Assembly (NCBI GenBank): GCA_019449595.1
Contig: JAGRPL010000004.1
Span: 496,001 to 560,000, forward strand
Direction: 5' to 3'
DNA: 64,000 nt
DNA from: Rhodoferax sp.
Lineage (GTDB): Bacteria > Pseudomonadota > Gammaproteobacteria > Burkholderiales > Burkholderiaceae_C
A program made the translations under genes and the position numbers. Every line of letters starts with the position of its first letter. Position 1 is the first letter of the stretch. This document shows positions 11,221 to 22,187 of this stretch, piece by piece. The notes beneath the pieces are model-generated. The model made no database searches, was not told the DNA's origin, and worked only from the letters and a program-made list of their open reading frames with translations.

Positions 11221-13515
11221 ATGATCAAGATACATATGGCAGTCCTCCGCCGTTCCAGGTTTTCCGCGCTGTCTGTCTGCGCCGCGGGCGTGGCGCTGGC
11301 CTGCATGACCTGTGGTGCGGCATGGGCCCAGGCTCCTTTCGGGACGCTGAAGGAGGTGGTTGTCAGCGGCTCCCGCAATGAAGCGGTGCGCGACGACCTG
11401 CCGTTGTCCATGGACGTTGTGACCCCCACGGATCTGGAGCAGAAGCAGATAGTCGACATCAAGGACCTGGTCGCCGACCTGCCCAACGTCTCCGTCAAGC
11501 ACGCGCCCGCGCGGTTTGGCGTCGCCGGTCGCCCCAACACCACCGGGCGCGACGGCAACGCCGGCTTCAATATCCGTGGCCTGGGCGGCAACCGGGTGCT
11601 CATGCTGGTGGACGGCATCCGTCTGCCGCGCAGTTATGTGAATGGCAACAGCGCCTTTGGCCGGGACACCATCTCGCTGGACCTGCTCAAGCGCATCGAA
11701 CTGGTGCGCGGTCCCAGTTCGGTGCTCTATGGATCCGACGGCATCGCCGGCCTGGTGAATTTCATCACCTACGAGCCGTCCGACTTCCTGACGGGGACCG
11801 GCGCGGAGTCGAAAAACCTGGGTGGTCGGGTGGCGGCCGGCTGGAGTGGTGACGACGACGGCTTGCGGGTGGCGACTACCGTGGCCGGGCGCGCCAGCGA
11901 AACCGTGCAATGGATGCTCACCGGCACGACACAGACGGCCAACGGTCTGCACACCCTGGGCTCCAATGACGCGGCCAACGTGACCCGGACCACGGCCAAC
12001 CCGCAGACCAACCGCAACGATTCCCTGCTGGCCAAGCTGGTGATCCAGCCGGATGCCAGTCAAAAGCATGTGCTGACGCTGGAGCATGTGGACAAGAAGT
12101 CCGACACGGAGCTGCTGTCCAGCCGGGCCAAGCCCCCGCTGACGGTGTCCTCATCGACCGTGCTGTCCGAAAACGCCAACCAGGACCAGCGGCGTGACCG
12201 GCTGACCTGGGACGCCCGTTACCAGCCGCGCATGGCCTGGGCCGACCAGTTGCAAACCGTGGTCAGCCTGCAGAACTCGGATGCCCAGGACAACGGCCAG
12301 ACGATCGTCAATACCGCGCCCAATGCCCTGCGCACCCGCAACACCCTGTACAGCGAGCACGCCCGCCAGGCCAGCGTGCAGGCCAGCAAGACGCTGCCCA
12401 TCTCGGCCGACTGGACCGCCCGCAACACCTACGGGCTGGACCTTGCCAGCACCGACATCACCAGCTGGTTCGGGGGCGCCGATGCGGCCCCTCTGCCAGC
12501 CTATGTGCCCAAGAAATACTTTCCGGATTCCCGTGACAGCACGGCCGCGCTGTATGCCCAGTCCGAGCTGGGAAGCGAGCGCTGGAGCGTGACACCGGGC
12601 GTCCGGCTGGAGCGCTTTGTGCTCGACGTGACCAGCCTGGACGGTTACGGGCAGCCCGCGACGTCCCTGTCGGGGACGCAGTGGACACCGAAAATTGGAA
12701 CGGTCTTTCGGGCCGCTCCCGAATGGAGCGTGTTTGCCAATTACGCCACCGGCTTTCGCGCCCCCAATGCCACACAGCTCAACGGTTTTTCCGAGTCCAC
12801 CTCCAGCGGCTATGCGACCTATCTGTCCAATCCCGATCTGAAGCCGGAAACCAGCAAGAACATCGAGTTCGGCGTGCGCGGTCGCATGGACCGGCTCACG
12901 GTGGACGTGGCGGCCTTCACCGGCGACTACAACCAGCTGATCGTGGACAAGAAGCTGCTGTCGGGAAACCCTGCCGCCTGTGGCGCGCTGGCGCCGGGCT
13001 GTGTCTACCAGTCGGTCAACGTGGACAACGCGACGATCTGGGGGTTTGAGCTGAGTGGCAACATGGACTGGGGCTATTGGGCCGGCGGTCGCTGGTCCAC
13101 CCCGTTCGCGTATGGCCAGACACGCGGCCGCGACAACGGCACCGGACGGCCCCTGAATTCCATTGACCCGGCCTTGCTGGCCCTGGGCTTGGGCTATGCC
13201 AACGGCACCTGGTCCGTGCGCGTGGACTGGCGCTACCACGCAGCCAAGAATGCGTCGGACGTGGACCCGACGGCCGGGCTGAGCAGCGGTACCCAGTACG
13301 CTGACATGCCGGAGGCAACCACGCTGGATGTGTCCGGCCAATGGCGCATCCGCAAGGACGTGCGCCTGACTGCGGCCATCATCAACCTCACCGACCGCAA
13401 ATACTGGTTGTGGTCCGACGTGCAGGGGCTGACGACGGCCAGCGCCGCCACCCTGATCGACGCCTATTCCCAGCCGGGACGTCACGTGAACCTCTCGCTG
13501 GTGGTCGATTTCTGA
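11221..13515 (+). CDS. TonB-dependent outer membrane receptor, probably haem/siderophore class
   Basis: Plug NIRGLGGNRVLMLVDGIRLP..., ELVRGPSSVLYGSDGIAGLVNF; C-terminal Phe; exact start ambiguous (11209/11221/11236). Confidence 0.88.
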   Translation: MIKIHMAVLRRSRFSALSVCAAGVALACMTCGAAWAQAPFGTLKEVVVSGSRNEAVRDDLPLSMDVVTPTDLEQKQIVDIKDLVADLPNVSVKHAPARFGVAGRPNTTGRDGNAGFNIRGLGGNRVLMLVDGIRLPRSYVNGNSAFGRDTISLDLLKRIELVRGPSSVLYGSDGIAGLVNFITYEPSDFLTGTGAESKNLGGRVAAGWSGDDDGLRVATTVAGRASETVQWMLTGTTQTANGLHTLGSNDAANVTRTTANPQTNRNDSLLAKLVIQPDASQKHVLTLEHVDKKSDTELLSSRAKPPLTVSSSTVLSENANQDQRRDRLTWDARYQPRMAWADQLQTVVSLQNSDAQDNGQTIVNTAPNALRTRNTLYSEHARQASVQASKTLPISADWTARNTYGLDLASTDITSWFGGADAAPLPAYVPKKYFPDSRDSTAALYAQSELGSERWSVTPGVRLERFVLDVTSLDGYGQPATSLSGTQWTPKIGTVFRAAPEWSVFANYATGFRAPNATQLNGFSESTSSGYATYLSNPDLKPETSKNIEFGVRGRMDRLTVDVAAFTGDYNQLIVDKKLLSGNPAACGALAPGCVYQSVNVDNATIWGFELSGNMDWGYWAGGRWSTPFAYGQTRGRDNGTGRPLNSIDPALLALGLGYANGTWSVRVDWRYHAAKNASDVDPTAGLSSGTQYADMPEATTLDVSGQWRIRKDVRLTAAIINLTDRKYWLWSDVQGLTTASAATLIDAYSQPGRHVNLSLVVDF

Positions 13516-13536
13516 GGGCATACCCCCCTCTGCGGG

Positions 13537-14634
13537 CTACAGGCGCAGCGGGGTGGCGTAGCCGGTCATTTCCAGGTAGCCGCGTCCCACCAGCCGGTTG
13601 TTGCTGTCCATCACCTCGCACAGGCCTTCCCAGTAGATGGCACCGGTGGAGTTGCGGCTGTCGAGTTCCTGATTGTCCACCACGGCACGCACCGTGTAGT
13701 GGTCGGCCGGCGTGCGCACGATCCACTCCACCGGATAGCGGGCACGGCTCAAGGGGCTTTGCCAGGTGCGCAGGGGCCGAAACAGCACCTCGCCGCGCCG
13801 GAAGGTGAACAGCGTGCCTCCCGAGCGAAACGAGCCGCCGTCCCACAGGGCCTGGCCGCTGGGGTCGCGCAGGCGAAAGGCGGTCAGCGCGCTGCCATCG
13901 AGCAAATTGATGCCGATCCAGTCCCAGCCCACCGCCTGCGGGTGCAGCATTTCCTGACTCCACTCATGGTCCAGCCAGGCCATGCTGCCCGCGGCCACGC
14001 GGTGGCGCCGGCCCTGCAAGGCCAGCGTGCCGGCGACCTGCAGCTGGGGCACGCTGTAGTAGTAGCTCGTCTGGGCGGTATCCGGCCCCTTGCGCGAGAG
14101 ACCCTGGTCCCCCTGCAGCAGCACCGGCTGGCTGGGAGTCAGGATGAGCTCCAGCGAAAAATCGGTGCCGTGCACCAGGGTCATGAAGTGGTCGCCCTCG
14201 CGTTGCAGGGACCAGTCGCGCAACTGCACGGCGGTGTTGCGGGTGCTGGCCCACGCGCTGTCGGCCGGGTTCTGGCCGCCCTCGGCGCCGGACCAGCGGG
14301 CCACGCGCTGGTCGTGCCAGTGTGTGCGGCCCTGCACATCGGTCAGTGCCGCATGCGCAAAAATCAGCTGCCTGGCTGCAAAGCGTGACTGCAGGGCCTG
14401 GGTCCGTGCCACCCGCTTGCGAAAGAACGTGACCTGAAAGCCAAAGGTTGCCGGGGTGTCTTCGGCAACGGCGTAGCCGGTGACGTACCACCACTCGGTG
14501 GCGTAGTCGGGGTGCGCACCGGCGTCTTTTGGAAACTGCAGCTGCGCGCGCGGCCGGGCCATGGCGGGCGCACCCAGCACCAGACCCGCACCCAACAGGC
14601 AGCGTCGACTCAATGGAAAGGACAGCGGTTTCAA
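13537..14634 (-). CDS. AttH/CrtC-like lipocalin-domain protein, predicted Tat-exported
   Basis: EWWYVTGY...FGFQVTFFR, WLDHEWSQEML, GWDWIGINLLDG motifs; N-terminal SRRCLLG Tat-like signal. Confidence 0.82.
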   Translation of the reverse strand: MKPLSFPLSRRCLLGAGLVLGAPAMARPRAQLQFPKDAGAHPDYATEWWYVTGYAVAEDTPATFGFQVTFFRKRVARTQALQSRFAARQLIFAHAALTDVQGRTHWHDQRVARWSGAEGGQNPADSAWASTRNTAVQLRDWSLQREGDHFMTLVHGTDFSLELILTPSQPVLLQGDQGLSRKGPDTAQTSYYYSVPQLQVAGTLALQGRRHRVAAGSMAWLDHEWSQEMLHPQAVGWDWIGINLLDGSALTAFRLRDPSGQALWDGGSFRSGGTLFTFRRGEVLFRPLRTWQSPLSRARYPVEWIVRTPADHYTVRAVVDNQELDSRNSTGAIYWEGLCEVMDSNNRLVGRGYLEMTGYATPLRL

Positions 14635-14763
14635 AATCAGAGGTCCAGTGGTGGGTGGCAGGTGCCAGCCCGCCCAACTTTACAAGACTTAACCTGCCTC
14701 CTTGCCCTGCGACACGTAGCCCGTTCACAATGGCACCGTGAAACTACCGCGCAATGTGACTTG

Positions 14764-16221
14764 ATGACTGCTTACAAACCGGATCGTTCCCCTGTGCACT
14801 CCGTCGGCCGGCTCCCGGCGCGGGCTGCCTGGGTGTTGGTGGTGGCCCTTGCCGGCTGCAGCACGCTGTCATCCCAGCGCCCGGCACTGCCGCCAACGCC
14901 CGTTCCGGCCGCCTGGTCCGCCACGTCCGGTGCGCCCGCGCCGGCGGCGGTATCGCTGGGACAGTGGTGGCAGCGTTTCAACGACCCCCAGCTCAGCGCC
15001 CTGGTCACACAGGCCTTGCAGGCCAATACCGATGTGCGCACGGCGCAGGCCGCCTTGCAGCAGTCCCGCGCCTTGCGCGATGTCCGGGCGGCGGGCCTGG
15101 GGCCAACGGTCAAGGCGTCCGCGTCGGCGCAGAGCAACCAGACCAACAGCAACACCCCGGCCAATACCTTCCAGGCCGGGTTTGATGCGAGCTGGGAGCC
15201 CGATGTCTTCGGCGGCCTGCGCAGCACCCTGAGCGCTGCCGAAGCCGACGCGCAGGCGGCGCAGGCCAACTTGGCCAACGTGCAGGTCTCCATGGCGGCC
15301 GAGGTGGCGGTGACCTACATCGATCTGCGCGGATTGCAGGAACGCCTGGCCATTGCCCGCAGCAACCTGGCGGCACAGACCGAAACCTTGCAGATCACGC
15401 GCTGGCGTGCCCAGGCCGGCCTGGCCTCGTCGCTGGACGTGGAGCAGGCCGTTGCGGCCAGCGAACAGACCGGCGCCCAGATTCCCGCCCTGCAGACCAG
15501 CGTGGCGCAAGACCTGAGCAGCCTGGCCGTGCTGACGGGGCAGGCGCCCGGCGCTCTGCGGGACACGGTTGGCGCCGTGTTGACGCCCCCGGCAGCCGTG
15601 CCCCAGCCGCCACCCGACCTGGCACTGAGCATTCCCGCGCAAACCCTGCGCCAGCGCCCCGACGTGCGCGCGGCCGAGCACCGCATCAGCGCCGCGCTGG
15701 ACCGCGTGGCGCAGGCCGACGCCGCACGCTACCCCGGGTTCCAGATCAGCGGCTCGGTGGGCTTGAGCGCGCTGACGCTGAGCACCCTGACCAACGGCGC
15801 TACCGTGCTCAATTCCCTTCTGGCTAGTGTGTCGGTGCCGCTGTTTGACGGCGGGGCCGCCCGTGCCCAGGTGCGTGCGCAGGAGGCGGCGCTGGAGCAG
15901 GCCCGCGTGGCGTACCAGGCTGCCGTGCTCACGGCCCTGAAGGACGTGGAGGACGCACTGGTGGCCCTGCAGGGCGACCGCGAGCGCCTGGCGCGCCTGC
16001 AGGCCGCCACCGAGGCGGCGGCCAACGCCGACCTGCTGGCGCGCCAGCGCTACGCCAGCGGACTGATCGATTTCCGTACCGTGCTCGACACCCAGCGCAC
16101 CCTGCTGTCCACCCAGGACAGCGTGGCCACTACGCGCGCCAGCCTGAGTTCCGACCACGTGCGCCTGTACAAGGCGCTGGGCGGCGGCTGGACGCCCGCA
16201 CAGGAGATGGCAGGCCCCTGA
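14764..16221 (+). CDS. Outer membrane efflux lipoprotein (NodT/TolC family)
   Basis: Lipobox ALAGC, OMF repeats, SLGQWWQRFNDPQL; start trimmed to ATG 14764. Confidence 0.9.
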   Translation: MTAYKPDRSPVHSVGRLPARAAWVLVVALAGCSTLSSQRPALPPTPVPAAWSATSGAPAPAAVSLGQWWQRFNDPQLSALVTQALQANTDVRTAQAALQQSRALRDVRAAGLGPTVKASASAQSNQTNSNTPANTFQAGFDASWEPDVFGGLRSTLSAAEADAQAAQANLANVQVSMAAEVAVTYIDLRGLQERLAIARSNLAAQTETLQITRWRAQAGLASSLDVEQAVAASEQTGAQIPALQTSVAQDLSSLAVLTGQAPGALRDTVGAVLTPPAAVPQPPPDLALSIPAQTLRQRPDVRAAEHRISAALDRVAQADAARYPGFQISGSVGLSALTLSTLTNGATVLNSLLASVSVPLFDGGAARAQVRAQEAALEQARVAYQAAVLTALKDVEDALVALQGDRERLARLQAATEAAANADLLARQRYASGLIDFRTVLDTQRTLLSTQDSVATTRASLSSDHVRLYKALGGGWTPAQEMAGP

Positions 16222-16267
16222 GGAGCCGTCTGACCCCGCAGCAACCCTTTTCCTGTTGACCGACACC

Positions 16268-17602
16268 ATGAACACTCCTAACCCCGCGGCCGAGCCCGCT
16301 GCCCCCGAAGCCTCCGACCTGCAGACCCTGCTGGGCGACGAACCGCCACGCCACTGGTGGCAACGCCGCGCGCTCTGGGCCGCTGCCGCCGCCGTGCTGG
16401 TCGTGGGGGGCGGGTTGGCGTACTGGCAGGCCAGACGCAATACCAGCACCCAGCCCAGCTATGTGACCGAGGCCGTGCACAAGGGCAACCTGACGCTGAC
16501 GGTCTCAGCCAACGGCACCCTGCAGCCCACGCGTGCCGTGAACATCGGCAGCGAGCTATCGGGTACGGTCACCCGGGTATTCGTCGACGTGAATGACCGG
16601 GTCAAGAAAGGGCAGATCCTGGTGGAACTCGACACCTCCAAGCTGTCGGACCAGGTGCTGCGCTCGCGCGCCGCGCTGGCCGCTGCGCTGGCGCAGCAGG
16701 CGCAGAGCACGGCCACGGTCAAGGAAACCCAGGCCAGCCTAGCCCGGTTTGAAGAAGTGGCGCGCCTCTCCGGCGGCAAGGTGCCGTCGGCCACCGAGCT
16801 GGACACCGCCCGCGCCACCGTGGACCGCGCCGTGGCGGCCGATGACAGCGCCCGCGCCAGCGTCGCCCAGGCCCGCGCCACTTTGTCTACTGATGAGACC
16901 AACCTGTCCAAGGCGTCCATCCGTTCCCCCATCGACGGCGTGGTGCTGTCCCGTTCGGTGGACCCCGGCAACGCCGTGGCGGCATCGCTGCAGGCGGTGA
17001 CGCTGTTTTCCATCGCCGAAGACATTGCCCGCCTGCGGCTGGAGGTGAGTGTGGACGAAGCCGACGTGGGCTCGGTTGAGGTGGGACAGAAAGCCAGCTT
17101 CACCGTCAGCGCCTATCCGTCACGCCGCTATCCGGCCAAGATCACCCGCGTGGCTTACGGCTCCACCAAGACCGACAACGTGGTCACCTACACCACCTAC
17201 CTGGATGTGGACAACACCGACCTGAGCCTGCGCCCCGGCATGACGGCGGCAGCCACCATTGTGTCGACCGAGCGCACCGGCGTGCTGCTGGTTCCCAACA
17301 CGGCGCTGCGGTTTGTGCCGTCAAACGCCAGCGGCAAAGGCGTGGCGGCCGATGCGGGTGGCGGTGGCGTCATGTCCAAGCTCCTGCCGCGCATGCCCCG
17401 CACTGCATCGCGCAAGGCCGGGGACGCCAAGGGCGCCACGGCCAGTGCCAAGCAGGTCTGGGTGCTCAAGGATGGTCAGGCCATGGCGGTGACTGTGATG
17501 CCCGGCATTTCGGACGGCCGCATGACCGAGGTGAGTGGCGAGGGCCTGCAGGAAGGCATGGCCGTCATCACCGACCAGCGCGCCGCGGGGGCCGCGCAAT
17601 GA
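16268..17602 (+). CDS. macA: Periplasmic adaptor (MacA/HlyD family)
   Basis: VTEAVHKGNLTLTVSANGTLQPTRAVNIGSELSG, coiled coil, beta-barrel motifs; followed by MacB-type ABC genes. Confidence 0.85.
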   Translation: MNTPNPAAEPAAPEASDLQTLLGDEPPRHWWQRRALWAAAAAVLVVGGGLAYWQARRNTSTQPSYVTEAVHKGNLTLTVSANGTLQPTRAVNIGSELSGTVTRVFVDVNDRVKKGQILVELDTSKLSDQVLRSRAALAAALAQQAQSTATVKETQASLARFEEVARLSGGKVPSATELDTARATVDRAVAADDSARASVAQARATLSTDETNLSKASIRSPIDGVVLSRSVDPGNAVAASLQAVTLFSIAEDIARLRLEVSVDEADVGSVEVGQKASFTVSAYPSRRYPAKITRVAYGSTKTDNVVTYTTYLDVDNTDLSLRPGMTAAATIVSTERTGVLLVPNTALRFVPSNASGKGVAADAGGGGVMSKLLPRMPRTASRKAGDAKGATASAKQVWVLKDGQAMAVTVMPGISDGRMTEVSGEGLQEGMAVITDQRAAGAAQ

Positions 17603-18357
17603 GTGAACCGCTGATCCGCCTGCGCGGCATCACCAAGGTCTATGGCGAAGGAGCCACGGCACTGCAGGCGCTCAAGGGGGTGAACCTGGACATCGAGGCC
17701 GGCGACTTCGTGGCCATCATGGGGCCCAGCGGATCGGGCAAGTCCACCGCCATGAACACCCTGGGCGGGCTGGACACACCCACCAGCGGCGAATACCTGT
17801 TTCAGGGGACCCACGTGGAGACGCTCACGCGTGACCAGCGCGCGCGCCTGCGGCGGCGTTTCTTCGGCTTCGTCTTCCAGGGCTTCAACCTGCTGGCCCG
17901 CACCTCGGCCCAGGAGAACGTGGAGCTGCCCCTGCTGTACCGCGGTGAGGCCGCGGCCGCGCGCCACGCCGCGGCGGCCAAGGCGCTGGCCTCCGTGGGC
18001 CTCACGGGCTGGGAGCACCACACGCCGGCCGAGCTGTCGGGCGGGCAGCAGCAGCGGGTGGCCATTGCGCGCGCCATCGTCACCGAGCCGGCCGTGCTGT
18101 TGGCCGACGAGCCTACCGGCAACCTGGACACCCAGCGCAGCCGCGAGATCATGGACCTGCTGTGGCGCCTCAATGTGGACCACGGCATCACCGTGCTGAT
18201 GGTCACGCACGAACCCGACATGGCGGCCTACGCGCGGCGCATCGTGCACTTTGTGGACGGCGTGGTGCACAGCGACGAACGCAACCCGCACCCGGTCGGC
18301 CTGCAGCAAGCCGATGCGGACCTGCCAGCCCTTGCCACCTCGACACAGGCTCCCTGA
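17599..18357 (+). CDS. ABC transporter ATP-binding protein (MacB/LolD type)
   Basis: [34 protein letters not shown]; overlaps macA stop. Confidence 0.93.
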   Translation: MSEPLIRLRGITKVYGEGATALQALKGVNLDIEAGDFVAIMGPSGSGKSTAMNTLGGLDTPTSGEYLFQGTHVETLTRDQRARLRRRFFGFVFQGFNLLARTSAQENVELPLLYRGEAAAARHAAAAKALASVGLTGWEHHTPAELSGGQQQRVAIARAIVTEPAVLLADEPTGNLDTQRSREIMDLLWRLNVDHGITVLMVTHEPDMAAYARRIVHFVDGVVHSDERNPHPVGLQQADADLPALATSTQAP

Positions 18358-19559
18358 TGCTGCTCAACACCCTGCTGCTGGCCCTGCGCTCCATCCGGCG
18401 CAACCTGATGCGCTCGTTCCTGACCATCCTGGGCATCGTGATCGGCGTCAGCGCCGTCATCACCATGGTGACGCTGGGCAACGGCGCCACCCTGGCGGTG
18501 CAGAACCAGATCTCCGGCCTGGGCACCAACCTGCTGCAGGTGCGCCCCGGCCAGCGCATGGGGCCGGGCGGCGGCGGCGGGCCGGCCTTCAAGGAAGCCG
18601 ACGCCGAAGCCATCGCCACCCAGATTGGCGGCATTGCCGCCGTGGCCCCCGAGGCGCGCACCAGCGCCACGCTGGTGGCCAACGGCCGCAACTGGACCAG
18701 CAGCGCCATCGGCAGCACCAACGACTGGCTGGTGACCGGCAACTGGGCCATCGCCAACGGACGGGCGTTTTCCGACGACGAGCTGCGCGCCGGCTCCGCC
18801 GTGTGTCTGATCGGCCAGACGGTGCAGCGCGAGTTGTTTGGCGGCAGCGGTGCCGAGGGGGCGCAGCTGCGCGTGAAGCAGATCTCGTGCGAGGTCGTCG
18901 GCGTGCTGGCCTCCAAGGGGCAGGGCGCTTTCGGCAACGATCAGGACGACCTGGTGCTGGTGCCCCTGAAGACGCTGCAGCGGCGCATCACCGGCAACAC
19001 GCGGGTCAACACGCTGCTGGTGTCCATGAAGGACGGCAGTGATGCCACTCGCGTCACGGCCGGCATCACGCAGCTGCTGCGCGAGCGGCGCAAGCTGGCC
19101 AGCACCGACGAGGACAACTTCAACGTGCTCGACACCAAGCAGCTGGCCGACACCCTCTCGGGCACCACCAAGGTGCTGACCATGCTGCTGGGGGCGGTGG
19201 CCGCGGTGAGCCTGCTGGTGGGCGGCATCGGCATCATGAACATCATGCTGGTGAGCGTGACCGAGCGCACGCGCGAGATCGGCCTGCGCCTGGCCATCGG
19301 CGCGCTGGAGCGCGAGGTGCTGCTGCAATTCCTGATCGAGGCCGTGGTGCTGGCGGCCATGGGCGGGTTGATCGGCATCGTGCTGGCGACCGGGGCCTCG
19401 CTGGGGCTGGCCCGGCTGATGGACGTGCCTTACACCTTCAACCTGGGGGTCAACGTGCTGTCCTTCGTGTTCTCGGCAGCCATTGGCGTGCTGTTTGGCT
19501 ACTTCCCGGCCCGCCGTGCGGCGCGCATGGACCCGATCGACGCTTTGCGCCACGAGTGA
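18357..19559 (+). CDS. ABC transporter permease (MacB-type, FtsX domain)
   Basis: N-terminal TM plus MacB_PCD, GGIGIMNIMLVSVTERTREIGLRLAIGA; TGATG overlap with ATPase. Confidence 0.92.
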   Translation: MLLNTLLLALRSIRRNLMRSFLTILGIVIGVSAVITMVTLGNGATLAVQNQISGLGTNLLQVRPGQRMGPGGGGGPAFKEADAEAIATQIGGIAAVAPEARTSATLVANGRNWTSSAIGSTNDWLVTGNWAIANGRAFSDDELRAGSAVCLIGQTVQRELFGGSGAEGAQLRVKQISCEVVGVLASKGQGAFGNDQDDLVLVPLKTLQRRITGNTRVNTLLVSMKDGSDATRVTAGITQLLRERRKLASTDEDNFNVLDTKQLADTLSGTTKVLTMLLGAVAAVSLLVGGIGIMNIMLVSVTERTREIGLRLAIGALEREVLLQFLIEAVVLAAMGGLIGIVLATGASLGLARLMDVPYTFNLGVNVLSFVFSAAIGVLFGYFPARRAARMDPIDALRHE

Positions 19560-19578
19560 CGCCGCCCCGTCGCAGTCC

Positions 19579-22176
19579 TTACCAGTCTTCCTTGACCGCC
19601 AGTACCGCATCGTGCCCGGCAGCGGCGCGTCCGGCCAGCCAGGCCGTCAGCGTGCCGGCCAGCACCACGGCCGCCGCCAGCGCCAGCAGGCGCAGGGCGG
19701 GCACCGTCAGCTCCATGCTCCAGTGAAAGCTCTGCGGGTTGACCACGTGCACCAGCACCACGGCCACGGCCAGCCCCAGGCCCACGCCGGCCAGGGCACC
19801 CAGCGTGGTCCACGCCGCCCCTTCCAGCGCCACCACGCGCATCACCTGGCGGCGTGTCAGGCCCAGGTGCACCAGCAGGCCAAACTCCTTGCGCCGCGCC
19901 AGCACCTGGGCGCTGAACGAGGCCGCCACGCCAAACAGGCCGATGCCAATGGCCACGGCCTGCAGCCAGTAGGTCACGGCAAAGCTGCGGTCGAAAATGC
20001 CCAGCGAGTGGGTGCGAATCTCGCTCGCCGAGCCAAACTCCAGCAGACTCGCCGCGCCGCCGCCCGGCGTGCCGGCCTGCTGGTCGGCCAGGTCGCGCAG
20101 CGCCTGCTGCAGCGCTGCCAGGTCGGTGCCGGGTTCCACCCAGAACGCGAGGTCGTTGACGCGTGTGTCGCCGCTGAGCCGTTCAAAGTCGGCCTGCTCC
20201 AGGGCGATGCTGCCAAACTGGCGGGCGTAGTCGCGCCACACGCCTGCTACAAAAAACGGAGCTGTCTGCGCAGGTTTTGTGCGGTCTGCAGGCTTGAAAT
20301 ACTCCGATAACGGGGTGTACACGGTGCCCGGCCGGGCGCCGTGCAGGTCCACCATGGCCTCGCTCACGTAAATGCCCGTCTGGCCCGCGGGAACGGGCAG
20401 CGCGGGGCCCACCAGGGGCAGGTTCGCACCGTGGTCCAGCGGCTTGGCCACCAGGGTGACCGGGGGCTGGGCCGGGTCGGGCAGCCATTGCAGGGTGCGC
20501 TGCGTGCGCAGGCGCTGCACGCCGGGCAGCCGGGCGGCGGCGGCCACATAGGCTGGTTCAAAGTAGGCGGTGTCAAAGGTGCTGCCGCTGCTGGCCGTGC
20601 GCACATACAGGGCGGCGGGCAACACGGCGTCCAGCCACTGCGCGACCGAGTGGCGAAAACTCGCCACCATCACCGTCAGGGCCACGGCCAGGCTGAGCGC
20701 GGCCACCACGCCGCTGACCGCCACCGCGGCGCTTTCGCGCACCCGCCGCGCACGCTCCACCGCCAGCAGGGGCAGGGCCCGGCGGGCCACGTGTGGCGCC
20801 ACGCGGTCCAGCACGCTGCCGACTAGCCAGGGCAGGCCGACAATGCCGCCCACCAGCAGCAGCGCCACGCTGGCATACGCCGCCAGCGGCATGCCCCACA
20901 GCGGTGGCACCCAGGCCAGCAGGCCCGCGGCGGCGAGCAGGGCCGCGCCCAGCCCGGCGCGGGTGCCGTGGGCTTGCAGGGCGCCCAGCCCCTTGAGCGT
21001 CTGCGCCGGGGGCAGGGCCTGCGCCCAGCGCGCCGGCCACCAAGCGCCCACCAGCGCCGCCACCACGCCCAGACTGCCAAACACCAGGGCCGCCGGGGCG
21101 CTCCACTGCAGCGTGGGTGCAGCGCCGGCGAAGTAGCCACCTCCCAGATCGCCGCCCAGCAGGCGCAGCGCCAGCGCCGCCAGCGCACTGCCCAGGGCAA
21201 CGCCCAGCGCGCTGCCCACGGTGCCCAAAGCCAGCGCCTCCAGCAGCACCAGGCGCAGGCGCTGCGCGCCGGTGAGCCCCAGCACGCCCAGCAGGGCCAG
21301 CTGCGGCGCGCGGCGGGCCACACTCAGGGCCAGCACCGAGAACACCAGGAAGCTGCCGGTAAACAGCGCCACCAGGGCCAGCACGGTGAGGTTGACGCGG
21401 TAGGCCCGCGACAGGGTGTCCATGCGCTGCAGCGCGTCGCCCGGCTCCACCAGCTGGGCGCCGGCGGGCCAGTCGGGTGCGCCCTGCAGCGTGCGGGCAA
21501 AGGCCGAGCGGTCCACCCCGGAGCGCAGGCGCAGCTCCACCCGCGACAGCGGCCCCAGCTGGCCAAAGAATTCCTGCGCAGCGGCAATGTCCATCACCGC
21601 CAGCGGGCTGCCGGCGGCACCCACGCTGCCGGCCACGTGCACACGGCCGAGCTGCAGGCCGCGCTGCAACTGCAGGCGGTCGCCGGGCAGGCGGCTGCGG
21701 GCGGCGGGGTTCAGGAACACGGTGTCGGGGGCGAGCAGGGCCAGGCGGTCCTGTCCGGCTGCGGGCACGGGCAGCAGGTCGGGTGCCATCTGCGCGATCT
21801 GCAGGGTGTCCACGCCCAGGATGCGCAAGGGCACCCGCTGCGCGGCGCCGGGCGGGTCTGGCAGGGCGTAGGTGCTGAGCTCCAGCACCGGATTGGCCAG
21901 CGCCACATCGGGGTGGTGGGCCACGCGGGCCAGCAGCGCGTCGTCCACGCCGCGGTCGGCGCGCAGTACCCAGTCGGGCTGGCCGCCAACCGCGCGCACG
22001 GCCTGCGCGAATTCGTCCAGCGCCGAGGCGTTGATGAGGTGCACCGAAAACGCCAGCGCCACGCCCAGCATGACCGACACCACGGCGGCGGCGTTGCGCC
22101 AGGGGTGGTGGCGCAATTCCTGCCAGGAAAAACTGCGCAGCAGGGGCCACAGCGGGGAGGCGGTGGGGGCTGCCAT
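19579..22176 (-). CDS. Large FtsX-like ABC permease (two FtsX domains)
   Basis: 865 aa from MAAPTASPLWPLLRSFSWQELRHHPWRNAAAVVSVMLGVALAFSVHL; two sets of permease TM segments; longer ORF start is spurious. Confidence 0.88.
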   Translation of the reverse strand: MAAPTASPLWPLLRSFSWQELRHHPWRNAAAVVSVMLGVALAFSVHLINASALDEFAQAVRAVGGQPDWVLRADRGVDDALLARVAHHPDVALANPVLELSTYALPDPPGAAQRVPLRILGVDTLQIAQMAPDLLPVPAAGQDRLALLAPDTVFLNPAARSRLPGDRLQLQRGLQLGRVHVAGSVGAAGSPLAVMDIAAAQEFFGQLGPLSRVELRLRSGVDRSAFARTLQGAPDWPAGAQLVEPGDALQRMDTLSRAYRVNLTVLALVALFTGSFLVFSVLALSVARRAPQLALLGVLGLTGAQRLRLVLLEALALGTVGSALGVALGSALAALALRLLGGDLGGGYFAGAAPTLQWSAPAALVFGSLGVVAALVGAWWPARWAQALPPAQTLKGLGALQAHGTRAGLGAALLAAAGLLAWVPPLWGMPLAAYASVALLLVGGIVGLPWLVGSVLDRVAPHVARRALPLLAVERARRVRESAAVAVSGVVAALSLAVALTVMVASFRHSVAQWLDAVLPAALYVRTASSGSTFDTAYFEPAYVAAAARLPGVQRLRTQRTLQWLPDPAQPPVTLVAKPLDHGANLPLVGPALPVPAGQTGIYVSEAMVDLHGARPGTVYTPLSEYFKPADRTKPAQTAPFFVAGVWRDYARQFGSIALEQADFERLSGDTRVNDLAFWVEPGTDLAALQQALRDLADQQAGTPGGGAASLLEFGSASEIRTHSLGIFDRSFAVTYWLQAVAIGIGLFGVAASFSAQVLARRKEFGLLVHLGLTRRQVMRVVALEGAAWTTLGALAGVGLGLAVAVVLVHVVNPQSFHWSMELTVPALRLLALAAAVVLAGTLTAWLAGRAAAGHDAVLAVKEDW
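20243..20274 (+). repeat. Dispersed palindromic repeat, copy 2 (inside FtsX permease gene)
   Basis: CCTGCTACAAAAAACGGAGCTGTCTGCGCAGG; gene strand encodes PAQTAPFFVAG. Confidence 0.75.
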
Positions 22177-22187
22177 GGCGTGGGGCT